Under the pieces are notes generated by a model. The model did not search any database, was not told where the DNA came from, and saw only the letters and a list, made by a program, of their open reading frames with translations. DNA of 24,532 nucleotides from JADKIH01 sp964486655 (GTDB lineage Bacteria; Bacteroidota; Bacteroidia; AKYH767-A; 2013-40CM-41-45): NCBI GenBank assembly GCA_964486655.1, contig CAZAON010000046.1:1-24532 (forward strand). The letters run 5' to 3'. Both the position numbers and the translations under genes were made by a program. Positions 6,816 through 15,124 of this stretch are shown here, one piece after another. Each line of letters begins with the position of its first letter. Position 1 is the first letter of the stretch.

Positions 6816-8693
6816 TCAATCAAAAAACCTCCATCGCAATCCAAAAGTAAACACTCTTCCCGGCATCGGATAGTGAGGTGTGGTAAAGTAACTCTGACCA
6901 TTCAGTCCGTCGGCGATGTTTTCCATTTTTAAGAAAATGACAGCTGTTTTAATTTTCGCATCGACAAATAAATCGGTTCTGAAATATCCATTGGTCTCTT
7001 TTTCTGTCTGTAAATAAAATTCCCCCAACGCAGGCATAAATTCATTTGCATAATATTTACTGCAAAAGGCAAATCTGAATCCGGTTGATAATCTCAGTGA
7101 GCCACCAAAGAAATCTTTTTCATAGTATAGTGAATTCTGTGAGATAAAATCGGGAAGCTGGATAACGATATTGACGCTATTTTGAAATATAAATAAGTTG
7201 TCAAGATGAAAATTTCTGAATGTAAAGTCTTTTCTAACGGAAAGCTGGTCAATGTTAACCGACTGGGTGAATTGCAAGGGGAATGAAGCGGAATTTAAAT
7301 AGACATAGTTTAATATCCTGTAATGAGAATATGAAACTCTGAATCTGTATTTAGAAAGTGAATAAGCAGCGGTCAGATTTCCATAGCTGATTTTTTCAAA
7401 ATCGTTTTTCCAGATAAAATTATTGCCATCATACCATCTGAAAAGCAAATCGGGTGAAGCCTGTCCGGCCTTCAGTTCAAAACTTAATTGTCCGAATGAA
7501 TATTGTTTACTGGTTAAGATTCCATTAAACCGGTAATTCTTTTCATCCATTCCATCAAATACGTAAGAAGCCTCGGCAAAAACAGAAGGGGAGACTGAAT
7601 CTTTTTTCCACAAGATATTCGCACCACCACTTAAATTATGCCATGACGAATCACTTCGCTGGCCATATTTTATGTTTTGAAGTTCAACAAACACACCCTG
7701 ACTCCAGTTTCGCATAAATCCTGATTTCCCAAATGCCCCTGCAGGTTTTTGTAATGCAAAACGGTTTATAATTTCATTGGAGTACAATGAATCATATGTT
7801 TCAGGTCCGTAATAAAAATTAGTATAAAATAATGAATCCGGGTCCGGGTCTGCATACGCGAATGACTTATGCTCATAAGAAACTCTGTATTGCATTCTTA
7901 AATAAGTATTTCGTCCGATAATTTCTCCGGCCGTATCACGCACCGCTTTGCCGAGGTCGTAAAACTGATTGGCGAAAAAAGTTTTTCTGCGAACATTCTC
8001 ACTGGCATTTGCAATAGGAGAAGCAAGGCCCTTGATGCCAAGATTCGTTACAGGTGTGTTTTCGAATAAAGAATCACTTGTCAATCCGCCGTTAACATCA
8101 TTATTTATTGTATTCCATATGCCGCCGGCAAAAACAGTATATCGTCCATCAGGCGAATGATAGGAAGTGGAAAATCTGAATTTACTACGGTATGTGTCAC
8201 TGTTGAACATAAAGTCTTTCACCGACATTCGCTCAAAATAAATTCCGGCATTCCAAGTTTTAGTAATATTCTGAGTATGCAAAACAGATATTCCCGATTC
8301 TTTAAAAGCTCCGGTGTGATAATTGACTTCTGTAAAACGCTTATTCGTGCGGTGATAAAAAATGTCGTCCGGACTTATAAAATATAAGTCATAACTTTTG
8401 ATACCGGTTACGGTGTAAAGCGAATATTCCGGACTGTATATTTGATCATTGGCCGCACTGCCATTTGTTCCGAGAAAATTATATTGATTATCGAGTGGAG
8501 GATTGGTCTTGTCAACGCCCGATACTGTTGTATCAAGAGGATGAACAGGAACATTGCCGTAAATAAAATCCTTTTCCAGCGTGTAGTTGATGACTGTTTT
8601 AACCTTTATAGTTTCATTATGGGTGCTGTCATTCTGTGCCCCGGCAATAAACGGAATCATTAAAAAGCAGACCCAAAAAGTTCTATTAAGCAT
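6816..8693 (-). CDS. Putative outer-membrane porin (Porin_10-like beta-barrel)
   Basis: The product is an exported protein of about 625 residues, dominated by alternating, aromatic-rich strands typical of an outer-membrane beta-barrel and ending in VFTFGLRWRFFD, an aromatic C-terminal strand. The early region (SPEYSLYTVTGIKSYDLYFI, then FTEVNYHTGAFKESG) resembles the Bacteroidota 'putative porin' family (Porin_10). I chose the ATG at 8693 because it gives a clean signal peptide (MLNRTFWVCFLMIPFIAGAQ, cleavage after AGA). An in-frame ATG at 8723 would add ten residues with two Arg before it and remains possible. No substrate can be inferred. It is apparently monocistronic, with convergent neighbour genes downstream and a 212-bp gap upstream. 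Confidence 0.8.
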   Translation of the reverse strand: MLNRTFWVCFLMIPFIAGAQNDSTHNETIKVKTVINYTLEKDFIYGNVPVHPLDTTVSGVDKTNPPLDNQYNFLGTNGSAANDQIYSPEYSLYTVTGIKSYDLYFISPDDIFYHRTNKRFTEVNYHTGAFKESGISVLHTQNITKTWNAGIYFERMSVKDFMFNSDTYRSKFRFSTSYHSPDGRYTVFAGGIWNTINNDVNGGLTSDSLFENTPVTNLGIKGLASPIANASENVRRKTFFANQFYDLGKAVRDTAGEIIGRNTYLRMQYRVSYEHKSFAYADPDPDSLFYTNFYYGPETYDSLYSNEIINRFALQKPAGAFGKSGFMRNWSQGVFVELQNIKYGQRSDSSWHNLSGGANILWKKDSVSPSVFAEASYVFDGMDEKNYRFNGILTSKQYSFGQLSFELKAGQASPDLLFRWYDGNNFIWKNDFEKISYGNLTAAYSLSKYRFRVSYSHYRILNYVYLNSASFPLQFTQSVNIDQLSVRKDFTFRNFHLDNLFIFQNSVNIVIQLPDFISQNSLYYEKDFFGGSLRLSTGFRFAFCSKYYANEFMPALGEFYLQTEKETNGYFRTDLFVDAKIKTAVIFLKMENIADGLNGQSYFTTPHYPMPGRVFTFGLRWRFFD

Positions 8694-8878
8694 TCGCCGC
8701 GAAGGTAAAAGAAAGTAGGACATTATACTCTGTTATGTAGCGATGAAATGGTTCAAAACGTTCATTCTGATGTTTATAACGGAATTATACCTTTCTCATT
8801 ATAAAGCAGGAAAGTGTCCTGTTTCTTTTCGGTTGTTATAATCCGCCTTACTGAACCAGTGAGAATTTTTCGCAAACC

Positions 8879-8914
8879 TGATTTCAATCAGATCATGCGT
8901 GATTGGTAAAATCA
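8879..8914 (-). other. Imperfect inverted repeat downstream of pspC-like gene
   Basis: On the plus strand TGATTT (8879-8884) pairs with AAATCA (8909-8914), and CAATCA (8885-8890) with TGATTG (8900-8905). The loop is 9 nt and a 3-nt bulge lies at 8906-8908. It begins 22 bp beyond the stop of the PspC gene and could end or stabilise that transcript, but no T-run follows on the minus strand. A second stem of 8 pairs with one G-T pair lies at 8804-8824. The rest of the 8724-8935 gap shows nothing I recognise. Confidence 0.4.
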
Positions 8915-8935
8915 CTTCTGAACGGGAGGAGAAAA

Positions 8936-9124
8936 TTACATTAGCGGAGGATCCGGTACAACAATGGCCATGATCAGGTAAATAAGTATTCCGCTTCCAA
9001 AGAGCAGAAATGCGGCAATGAAAATCAGCCGCATAACGGTTGGATCCAGGTCAAAATACTCCGCAAGTCCGCCACAAACGCCGAATATTTTTTTGTCCCT
9101 GCTTTTATAAAGCTTTTTTGCCAT
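8936..9124 (-). CDS. Small PspC-domain membrane protein
   Basis: The 62-residue protein is a minimal PspC domain. It opens with a basic cytoplasmic segment (MAKKLYKSRDKKIFGVCGGLAEYF), in which K-x-I-x-G-V-C-G-G-L-A-x-Y is the family signature, followed by DLDPTVMRLIF and one long hydrophobic helix (about 33-57) ending in VVPDPP. PspC proteins sit in the inner membrane and, in proteobacteria, help sense envelope stress with PspA/PspB. No other psp gene is in this window, so the role here is open. It is divergent from the nuclease gene, with only 33 bp between the two starts. The ATG start is unambiguous. Confidence 0.9.
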   Translation of the reverse strand: MAKKLYKSRDKKIFGVCGGLAEYFDLDPTVMRLIFIAAFLLFGSGILIYLIMAIVVPDPPLM

Positions 9125-9157
9125 TATAATATTTTTAGCGAATTTAAGCGTTCATTT

Positions 9158-11998
9158 GTGCATCTGCAACAGACTCTTAATCAGAATCAATTGACTACAT
9201 TTATTAAACAGTTAGTCTCCGAGGTTGTTGAAAAACACCGGGATGACCTTGGCGGGATCTGTTTGGTTTTTCCGACGAGAAGGGCCGGACTCTTTTTCCG
9301 CAGGGAACTTTCCAATCAGGTGAATGAACCCGTGTGGTCACCTGAAATTTATTCGATCCAGGATTTTTTATTAAAGGTGTCAGGGCGACATCTTCCGGAT
9401 TCGCTGACATTGCTATTCGAACTCTTCAATATTTATAAGCAATATTTTCCGGCCGAAGATTTTGCCCGGTTTTATCCCTGGGGTGAGTTAATGCTTCGGG
9501 ATTTTGATGACATAGATAAGTACATGGCTGATGCATCGAAAGTATTTTCAACAGTTACCGATATTCACACTATTGATCAACAATTTGCATTGGAAGAGGA
9601 AGATCTCGAGCATCTGAAAATATTCTGGAGGAATTTTTTCGATCGCGATCCTACTTTATTGCGGAATGAATTCATGAATACCTGGAAATTTCTCGGTGAC
9701 ATATATTCTTCTTTTCGCAAAACACTTATTTCAAAAAATATCGCTTACGAAGGAATGGCTTACAGGGAGCTGGCTGAAGCCTTCGCTAAAGGAGAAAAGT
9801 CAGCAAGCGGGTTTGATAAAATAATTTTCGCCGGATTCTATGCCCTATCTCCGGCGGAACAATCGGTAGTGTCACATCTTGTTGAAACCGAAAACGCAAA
9901 CGTTTATTGGGACTCGGACGGTTATTATGTGGACGATGAAATGCAGGAGGCAGGAAAGTTTTTTCGAAATAATAAACTCTGTGGCGAAAATTTTAAATGG
10001 AAGCAAAATCATTTCGAAACCGGTAAAAAGAATATCGAGATAGCGGGTGTTCCGCTAATGGTGGGTCAGGCCAAATATGCCGGAAATATTTTACTTTCTC
10101 TGATGAAAGAGAAAGATTTTGAGAGTTCACGTACCGCCGTCGTTTTGCCTGATGAGAAAATGCTTTTTCCTGTTCTGTATTCTCTTCCCGCGGATCTTCC
10201 CGATATCAATGTAACGATGGGCTATCCATTGCATCAAACCCCGCTTTTTAATCTCTTCGAATCATTAATTATTCTGCAACGTAATTCAAGGGAAGAAAAG
10301 GGAGGGGGAGCTTCGTTTTACTTTCGGGATGTAATGAATGTATTAAATCATCCATATATACGATTGATTGCTGACAAACAAATTCGTCAATGGCAATACC
10401 GTTTGAATACAACATATATACGCATTCCTTTAAGTAAACTTACCGGTGACGATAGTAGTGAATTATTCCGCCGGCTATTTGTAAGAGTTGATACCGTAAG
10501 CGGAATGTTTGAATGGTTCAGAAGATTGCTTCGGATGATACTCGAAGAAATGAAGGAAAGTGAGTTTCGTCTGCACAGAATAGAATCGGAATTTGTTTAT
10601 TACTTCTACACAAACCTTCGCAGACTCGAAGAACTGATGAAGGATTCTATAATTACCGACATTGAAACTTTCTGGAGTATATTCAGGGAAGTGCTAACAT
10701 CTGTTCGTGTTCCGTTTACCGGAGAGCCTCTGAAAGGCTTGCAGGTAATGGGATTTCTTGAGACAAGGGTTTTAGACTTTGATAATGTGATTGTTCTTTC
10801 CGTAAATGAGGATGTTTTACCGGCAGGCAGAAGCAAGCCTTCTTTTATACCTTTCAATATCAGAAAGGCATTCGGACTTCCGACTTTTGAAGAACAGAAT
10901 GCTGTCGCTGCTTTCCATTTCTACAGGTTAATACAACGTGCAAAGAATATTTTCCTGATTCATAACAGCGAGTCAAAAGGACTCACTACGGGCGAACGGT
11001 CAAGATTTCTGCTTCAGATTGAACATGAATTGCAAAGAAAATTTCCTCAGTCCATTTCCATTCGTCATAAAGTAATCAGTACCCGTATTAATAATGAGTC
11101 ATTGAGCGAAATTACCATTGCAAAGACACCTGAAATTATGGAAAAACTTTCCAGGTATATCAGCAATGAGAAACCCGCATCTTCAAATATTAGTCCGTCG
11201 ATGCTGAGCACATATATTTCCTGTTCGTTGAAATTTTATTTTAATTATGTAGCCGGACTTAAAGAGCCTGATGAACCTGAAGAGAGCATGGAAGGAGCAT
11301 TGCTGGGGAAAGTATTGCACAAAGCGATGCAGTTAATTTATACCGGTGTTGATGAAATTACGGCCGAAAAGATCGGTCAGCTTAAGAAAAAGGTTGGAGA
11401 TATTGTGGATCAAGCCATTCATGAAGAATTTGTTTCTATCAATCAGCTCGAAGGCAAGAATATTCTGATGAGAAATATTATTCTTGAATTGGTAAACAGG
11501 ATTCTCGACGATGATATGCGAAATGCTCCCATACGGATACTTCAATTGGAGAAAGACGTCAGGCAAAGTTTTACTCTTAGTAACGGATTAAAAGTCGAAT
11601 TAAAGGGAATCGTAGACCGTGTCGATGAAAAAGATAATGTGCTTCGTATCATTGATTATAAGTCGGGCAAAATAGAGAAGAAGTCCGGCGAGATCTCCGA
11701 CTACTTCGTTAATCCGAAAATGAAAGAACAATTCCAGGCAACATATTACGCTTACCTGACCAGGAATAAGATACCCGGAAGACAAATTTCATCCGGGCTC
11801 TTTGCTCTGAAAAGCATGTCTGAAGGAATCTGGTTTCTGAACAAGGGAGAATCATTTACTGAATCACAGTTTCATGATTTTGAACAGAACCTTGACAAAC
11901 TCATTGTCGGAATTTTATCGCCTGAAAACAGTTTTTCTCAGACTGACGACATTAAGCAATGCGAATATTGTCCCTTCAAACCTATTTGTAACAGGTAA
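9158..11998 (+). CDS. AddB-like PD-(D/E)XK nuclease
   Basis: The 946-residue protein is the Bacteroidota form of an AddB-like recombination nuclease. The N-terminal part (1 to about 660) resembles an inactivated UvrD-type helicase: it starts at ICLVFPTRRAGLFFRREL (about 34-51), and I see no Walker A motif. The C-terminal nuclease has H721, D820, D833-Y834-K835 in IIDYKSGK, and Q860-A-x-Y-Y, the order expected for RecB-family nucleases. C689, C935, C938 and C944 (C-x2-C-x5-C at the end) fit a [4Fe-4S] staple as in AddB. The expected partner is an AddA helicase-nuclease for double-strand break processing, but none is present here. The start is GTG; no upstream ATG fits and the next in-frame Met is about 110 residues in. 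Confidence 0.85.
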   Translation: MHLQQTLNQNQLTTFIKQLVSEVVEKHRDDLGGICLVFPTRRAGLFFRRELSNQVNEPVWSPEIYSIQDFLLKVSGRHLPDSLTLLFELFNIYKQYFPAEDFARFYPWGELMLRDFDDIDKYMADASKVFSTVTDIHTIDQQFALEEEDLEHLKIFWRNFFDRDPTLLRNEFMNTWKFLGDIYSSFRKTLISKNIAYEGMAYRELAEAFAKGEKSASGFDKIIFAGFYALSPAEQSVVSHLVETENANVYWDSDGYYVDDEMQEAGKFFRNNKLCGENFKWKQNHFETGKKNIEIAGVPLMVGQAKYAGNILLSLMKEKDFESSRTAVVLPDEKMLFPVLYSLPADLPDINVTMGYPLHQTPLFNLFESLIILQRNSREEKGGGASFYFRDVMNVLNHPYIRLIADKQIRQWQYRLNTTYIRIPLSKLTGDDSSELFRRLFVRVDTVSGMFEWFRRLLRMILEEMKESEFRLHRIESEFVYYFYTNLRRLEELMKDSIITDIETFWSIFREVLTSVRVPFTGEPLKGLQVMGFLETRVLDFDNVIVLSVNEDVLPAGRSKPSFIPFNIRKAFGLPTFEEQNAVAAFHFYRLIQRAKNIFLIHNSESKGLTTGERSRFLLQIEHELQRKFPQSISIRHKVISTRINNESLSEITIAKTPEIMEKLSRYISNEKPASSNISPSMLSTYISCSLKFYFNYVAGLKEPDEPEESMEGALLGKVLHKAMQLIYTGVDEITAEKIGQLKKKVGDIVDQAIHEEFVSINQLEGKNILMRNIILELVNRILDDDMRNAPIRILQLEKDVRQSFTLSNGLKVELKGIVDRVDEKDNVLRIIDYKSGKIEKKSGEISDYFVNPKMKEQFQATYYAYLTRNKIPGRQISSGLFALKSMSEGIWFLNKGESFTESQFHDFEQNLDKLIVGILSPENSFSQTDDIKQCEYCPFKPICNR

Positions 11999-12003
11999 TG
12001 GAT

Positions 12004-13917
12004 TTAATTTTCTATTACCAGTTTCTGTATATGTATTCCAACATCACTCTTAATCGATACGGTGTACACACCATTCTTATAAGTTGATACAGGAATGTTG
12101 AATATATTATTACCCTGTGTAATCATTACATTTTCCTTTACGACTGTTCTTCCGCTGATATCGGTTAAAATTAACTGACCGGTGGCATTGGAAGGAGCAT
12201 TATAATTGATGTACACTTTTCCTTTAGCCGGATTTGGATACACGTTAAAGCGCGCATCAACGGCAAGATCAGGTTTCGTGCTTAAAGTATTCGGTGTTGT
12301 AAAGTAATCTTTCGATGAGTAAGCGCCGGAAATATTACCGCATACGGTTTTAATTCGCCATGAATAAAGAGTATTCGGCAGCAGATTTGACAGTATGTAT
12401 GATGTTTGTCCGTTATTTACCATTCTTATGTACTCATATGTCGAAGATGTATCCGGATGATATCTGATAACAAGGCTATCTCCCGATTGCCCAGGTGCCC
12501 AGCTAAGTACCTGGCTTGCATCAAGTGCCTGTGTTGAGCTGAGTCCGGTTGGAATTGAAACTGTACATGATCCGGGAATATTGACAGGAAACAATGCTGA
12601 AGTAGCCTGACATCCGTATGTATTTATTGCGGTGACAGAATAATTTCCCGACACAGTAGCGCTATGCGTCGATGCATTGGCGCCATTAATATCGTTTGAA
12701 TTCAGTTTCCATTGATGAGTATAAACATATCCGCTGCCGGGTGTCGAATTCGCTGTCAGAGGTATCGCTCCTGAAGCGAAGTTTGATGTTGAGATGCTGA
12801 CTGTCGGACTTGTTCGTTGTGTTAAAGTTACGGAAGGTGTTGTAATCGTATTTCCGTTTAATGTTACATCACATGTATAGGTTCCCGAAGATCCCGTTGA
12901 AATGCTTCTGGTAGTTTCACCGTTCGACCATGCATAAGTATCTCCCTGCGTTGCCGTCAGGACAGCGGTGTCTCCGGTACATAATGTGCCGTTTCCATTC
13001 ATCGTAATCACTGGACTAAACGGTCCCGCAGCGGGTACTGGTTTAGGCATAAATTCCCAGTCAAACCAATGATACCCGAGTATTGTAACATATTGTTTCC
13101 AGGACGAATTATCGTTATTGAAGTCGGCAATATATTGATCATAAGCTTCTCCTTGTCCGTGTGTTTCAAGCCAGGGTCCCATAAAATCAGGTTCGGCCGA
13201 AAATATGGGTGCTATTTCAACAGGAGAATTATTCGAAGCAAGATATTGCATTCGTGTTTTACTATAACTGAACAATGATGAAGTACCTGTACGGTAAGCA
13301 TGCAATAATACCCTGTCAACGTTTTGTTGTATTTGCGAAGCCTGCCCCTGGTTAAACCATCCAAGATAGGTTTCTGATAATACCTGCTGAACCTGAGCAA
13401 GTGAGTCAATCAGGTGCATTTGCTGAATGAAAAATTTGAATCCCCCGCTGGTATCGCATGTACAGTTATTCGGTTGCAGATACTGGGTACAGTAATATCC
13501 TCCCGGATTTACCGATGATGTTGTCCAGAACTCAAACTCAAGATTGAATACATTGAATTTTTCATGGTCATCGCTGCGGCTCATATTGTACGGACCAACA
13601 TCATTCTGGAATGTCGAGAAGCTTTCACCGACAGCTCCGACATAGGTGACTCCGTAATTATCTCTGGCCCGTTTGATAAAATCGGCCATCCTGTCGGCGA
13701 CAACAGTATTGTTAAAATTGAATGTGTGAATATCATATAGAGCCAGATAGTTAAAGGAACTGTCCTGCGCATATTGCAGCAGACTGTCTTCTTTTTGACT
13801 GTTTCCTAAAATCTGGCTGAAATCATCTATATAAATTCCTCTCAATTGAGTGCCCTGTGACCAGGCCGTACCCGTAAACAGGAGGTACATTAATCCGTAG
13901 AGGTATAATTTTTTCAT
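12004..13917 (-). CDS. Type IX-secreted protein: TIM-barrel-like domain, Ig-like/FN3 domains, type A sorting domain
   Basis: The 637-residue protein has a signal peptide (MKKLYLYGLMYLLFTGTAWS, cleavage near 20). Residues 22-295 look like a (beta/alpha)8 glycoside-hydrolase-type domain: successive strand-like segments are LRGIYIDDF (25-33), YLALYDIH (57-64), TYVGAVGES (91-99), FNLEFEFW (124-131, with E127 and E129) and ILGYHWFDWEF (279-289). Two Ig-like domains follow (about 300-367 and 368-446), then a fibronectin III-like domain (450-542). The C-terminus (about 556-637) is a type A type IX sorting domain, with FNVYPNPAKGKVYI, ILTDISGR and GVYTVSI-x15-LVI. The protein is therefore probably exported across the outer membrane and attached or released. 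The enzyme family is not recognised and catalysis is unproven. It converges on the nuclease gene, 5 bp apart. Confidence 0.8.
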   Translation of the reverse strand: MKKLYLYGLMYLLFTGTAWSQGTQLRGIYIDDFSQILGNSQKEDSLLQYAQDSSFNYLALYDIHTFNFNNTVVADRMADFIKRARDNYGVTYVGAVGESFSTFQNDVGPYNMSRSDDHEKFNVFNLEFEFWTTSSVNPGGYYCTQYLQPNNCTCDTSGGFKFFIQQMHLIDSLAQVQQVLSETYLGWFNQGQASQIQQNVDRVLLHAYRTGTSSLFSYSKTRMQYLASNNSPVEIAPIFSAEPDFMGPWLETHGQGEAYDQYIADFNNDNSSWKQYVTILGYHWFDWEFMPKPVPAAGPFSPVITMNGNGTLCTGDTAVLTATQGDTYAWSNGETTRSISTGSSGTYTCDVTLNGNTITTPSVTLTQRTSPTVSISTSNFASGAIPLTANSTPGSGYVYTHQWKLNSNDINGANASTHSATVSGNYSVTAINTYGCQATSALFPVNIPGSCTVSIPTGLSSTQALDASQVLSWAPGQSGDSLVIRYHPDTSSTYEYIRMVNNGQTSYILSNLLPNTLYSWRIKTVCGNISGAYSSKDYFTTPNTLSTKPDLAVDARFNVYPNPAKGKVYINYNAPSNATGQLILTDISGRTVVKENVMITQGNNIFNIPVSTYKNGVYTVSIKSDVGIHIQKLVIEN

Positions 13918-13983
13918 GATCGTTTGCTATTAGTGCTCACGCAAACTAACCCTGAAGAGATATTTGATTTAATTAATAATTCC

Positions 13984-14009
13984 GGGATCTTACAATTGTA
14001 AGAAATCCC
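13984..14009. promoter_or_regulatory. Operator-like palindrome in divergent intergenic region
   Basis: CTTACAATTGTAAG at 13989-14002 is a perfect 14-bp palindrome. It is flanked by GGGAT (13984-13988) and ATCCC (14005-14009), which extend the symmetry with a 2-nt offset on the right. It sits between two divergent genes, 67 bp from the secreted-protein start (13917) and 108 bp from the asparaginase start (14117), a position suited to a dimeric regulator. It could also act as an RNA hairpin. I found no exact TAnnTTTG box in this 199-bp gap. Confidence 0.45.
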
Positions 14010-14116
14010 TCATTCATGTTGAATCCACGATCGAATAATGAGTCCGTTTCATCCAAATATTTGTTTTATTTTGTCAGAAGAAACATTTATTGGAGTTTCT
14101 ATTAATTTTCGCAATA

Positions 14117-15034
14117 ATGAACAAAATAGTAATAGCCATTCACGGGGGAGCGGGAACCATACTCAGGAGTAAAATGACGCCGGAGAAGGAAAAATCATAT
14201 CATGAGGCCTTAAATCTTGCACTTAATGCCGGATACGATTTGTTAAAAAAGGGTAGTTCCGCAACCGATGCGGTTCAGGCCGCAGTCATGTCACTGGAAG
14301 ATTGTCCCCTTTTTAATGCAGGTAAAGGGTCTGTTTTTACTCATGAAGGTCACCATGAAATGGACGCTTCAATCATGGAAGGTAAAAACCTTATGGCGGG
14401 TGCTGTATGCGGTGTCAGCCACATCAAAAATCCCGTAAAGCTTGCACGGTTTGTAATGGAAAAATCGGATCATGTTTTGTTGTCCGGAAAAGGAGCAGAG
14501 GAGTTCGCCGGACAGATGAATATTGAAATGGAACCCGACAGCTACTTCTTTGACCAGTTTCGTTTCGACCAACTGACTGAAGCGATAAAAGAAAAGACTG
14601 TTCAACTCGATCATAGTGATAAGAAATTCGGAACAGTTGGCGCAGTTGCACTGGATGCGCAGGGAAACCTGGCTGCTGCTACATCAACGGGTGGAATGAC
14701 AAATAAGCGCTTTAACAGAATAGGAGATAGTCCGATCATTGGTGCCGGAACTTATGCGAACAATAATACCTGCGCAATTTCCTGTACCGGACACGGTGAA
14801 TTCTTCATCAGGTCGGTCGTCGCCTATGATATTTCATGTCTTATGGAATATAAAGGCCTTACCCTGGAGGAGGCCTGCGAGGTGGTCGTTCATCAAAAAC
14901 TTGTTAAAATCGGGGGTGAGGGCGGCTTAGTGGCGGTTGATAAAACCGGCAAAATTTGCCTTCCTTTTAATTCTGAGGGCATGTATAGGGGTTTTAAGTC
15001 CGATTCAGAAGAAATGACGGCCATTTATAAATGA
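14117..15034 (+). CDS. Isoaspartyl peptidase / L-asparaginase (Ntn hydrolase)
   Basis: The 305-residue protein belongs to the type 2 asparaginase (IaaA-like) family, which hydrolyses isoaspartyl dipeptides and L-asparagine. It is made as a proenzyme that cleaves itself before a threonine. The opening MNKIVIAIHGGAG is typical. The predicted cleavage is G172/T173 in KKFGTVGAVALD, making T173 the N-terminal nucleophile, with substrate-binding segments ATSTGGMTNK (188-197), RIGDSPIIGAGTY (201-213) and CTGHGE (223-228). No signal peptide is present, so it is cytoplasmic. I chose the ATG at 14117; a TTG at 14090 would add nine residues ahead of the family N-terminus and is unlikely. It is unrelated in sequence to the secreted neighbours on both sides. 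Confidence 0.92.
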   Translation: MNKIVIAIHGGAGTILRSKMTPEKEKSYHEALNLALNAGYDLLKKGSSATDAVQAAVMSLEDCPLFNAGKGSVFTHEGHHEMDASIMEGKNLMAGAVCGVSHIKNPVKLARFVMEKSDHVLLSGKGAEEFAGQMNIEMEPDSYFFDQFRFDQLTEAIKEKTVQLDHSDKKFGTVGAVALDAQGNLAAATSTGGMTNKRFNRIGDSPIIGAGTYANNNTCAISCTGHGEFFIRSVVAYDISCLMEYKGLTLEEACEVVVHQKLVKIGGEGGLVAVDKTGKICLPFNSEGMYRGFKSDSEEMTAIYK

Positions 15035-15076
15035 CCAGGGCAGGGAAATTAGCTTTAACCTGTTAGTAATAAATGT

Positions 15077-15107
15077 TTTGGTCATATTGCCAGGAAAGTT
15101 ATATTTG
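15077..15107 (+). promoter_or_regulatory. Bacteroidota sigma-ABfr type promoter
   Basis: TTTG at 15077-15080 (-33 box) and TATATTTG at 15100-15107 (-7 box) are separated by exactly 19 bp, an exact match to the TTTG-N19-21-TAnnTTTG consensus of Bacteroidota. Transcription should begin near 15114, leaving a leader of only about 10 nt before the TTG start at 15125. The following gene is thus transcribed independently of the asparaginase gene. Confidence 0.8.
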
Positions 15108-15124
15108 TTGATCGTCACTGAAAA

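Noticed and set aside
8804..8824. Intrinsic terminator between pspC-like and porin genes
   Set aside because: The stem has a G-T pair and no T-run follows on the minus strand.
14090..14116. TTG-initiated nine-residue extension of the asparaginase
   Set aside because: The family N-terminus begins at MNKIVIAIHGGAG, and the extension has no homology or ribosome binding site at suitable distance.
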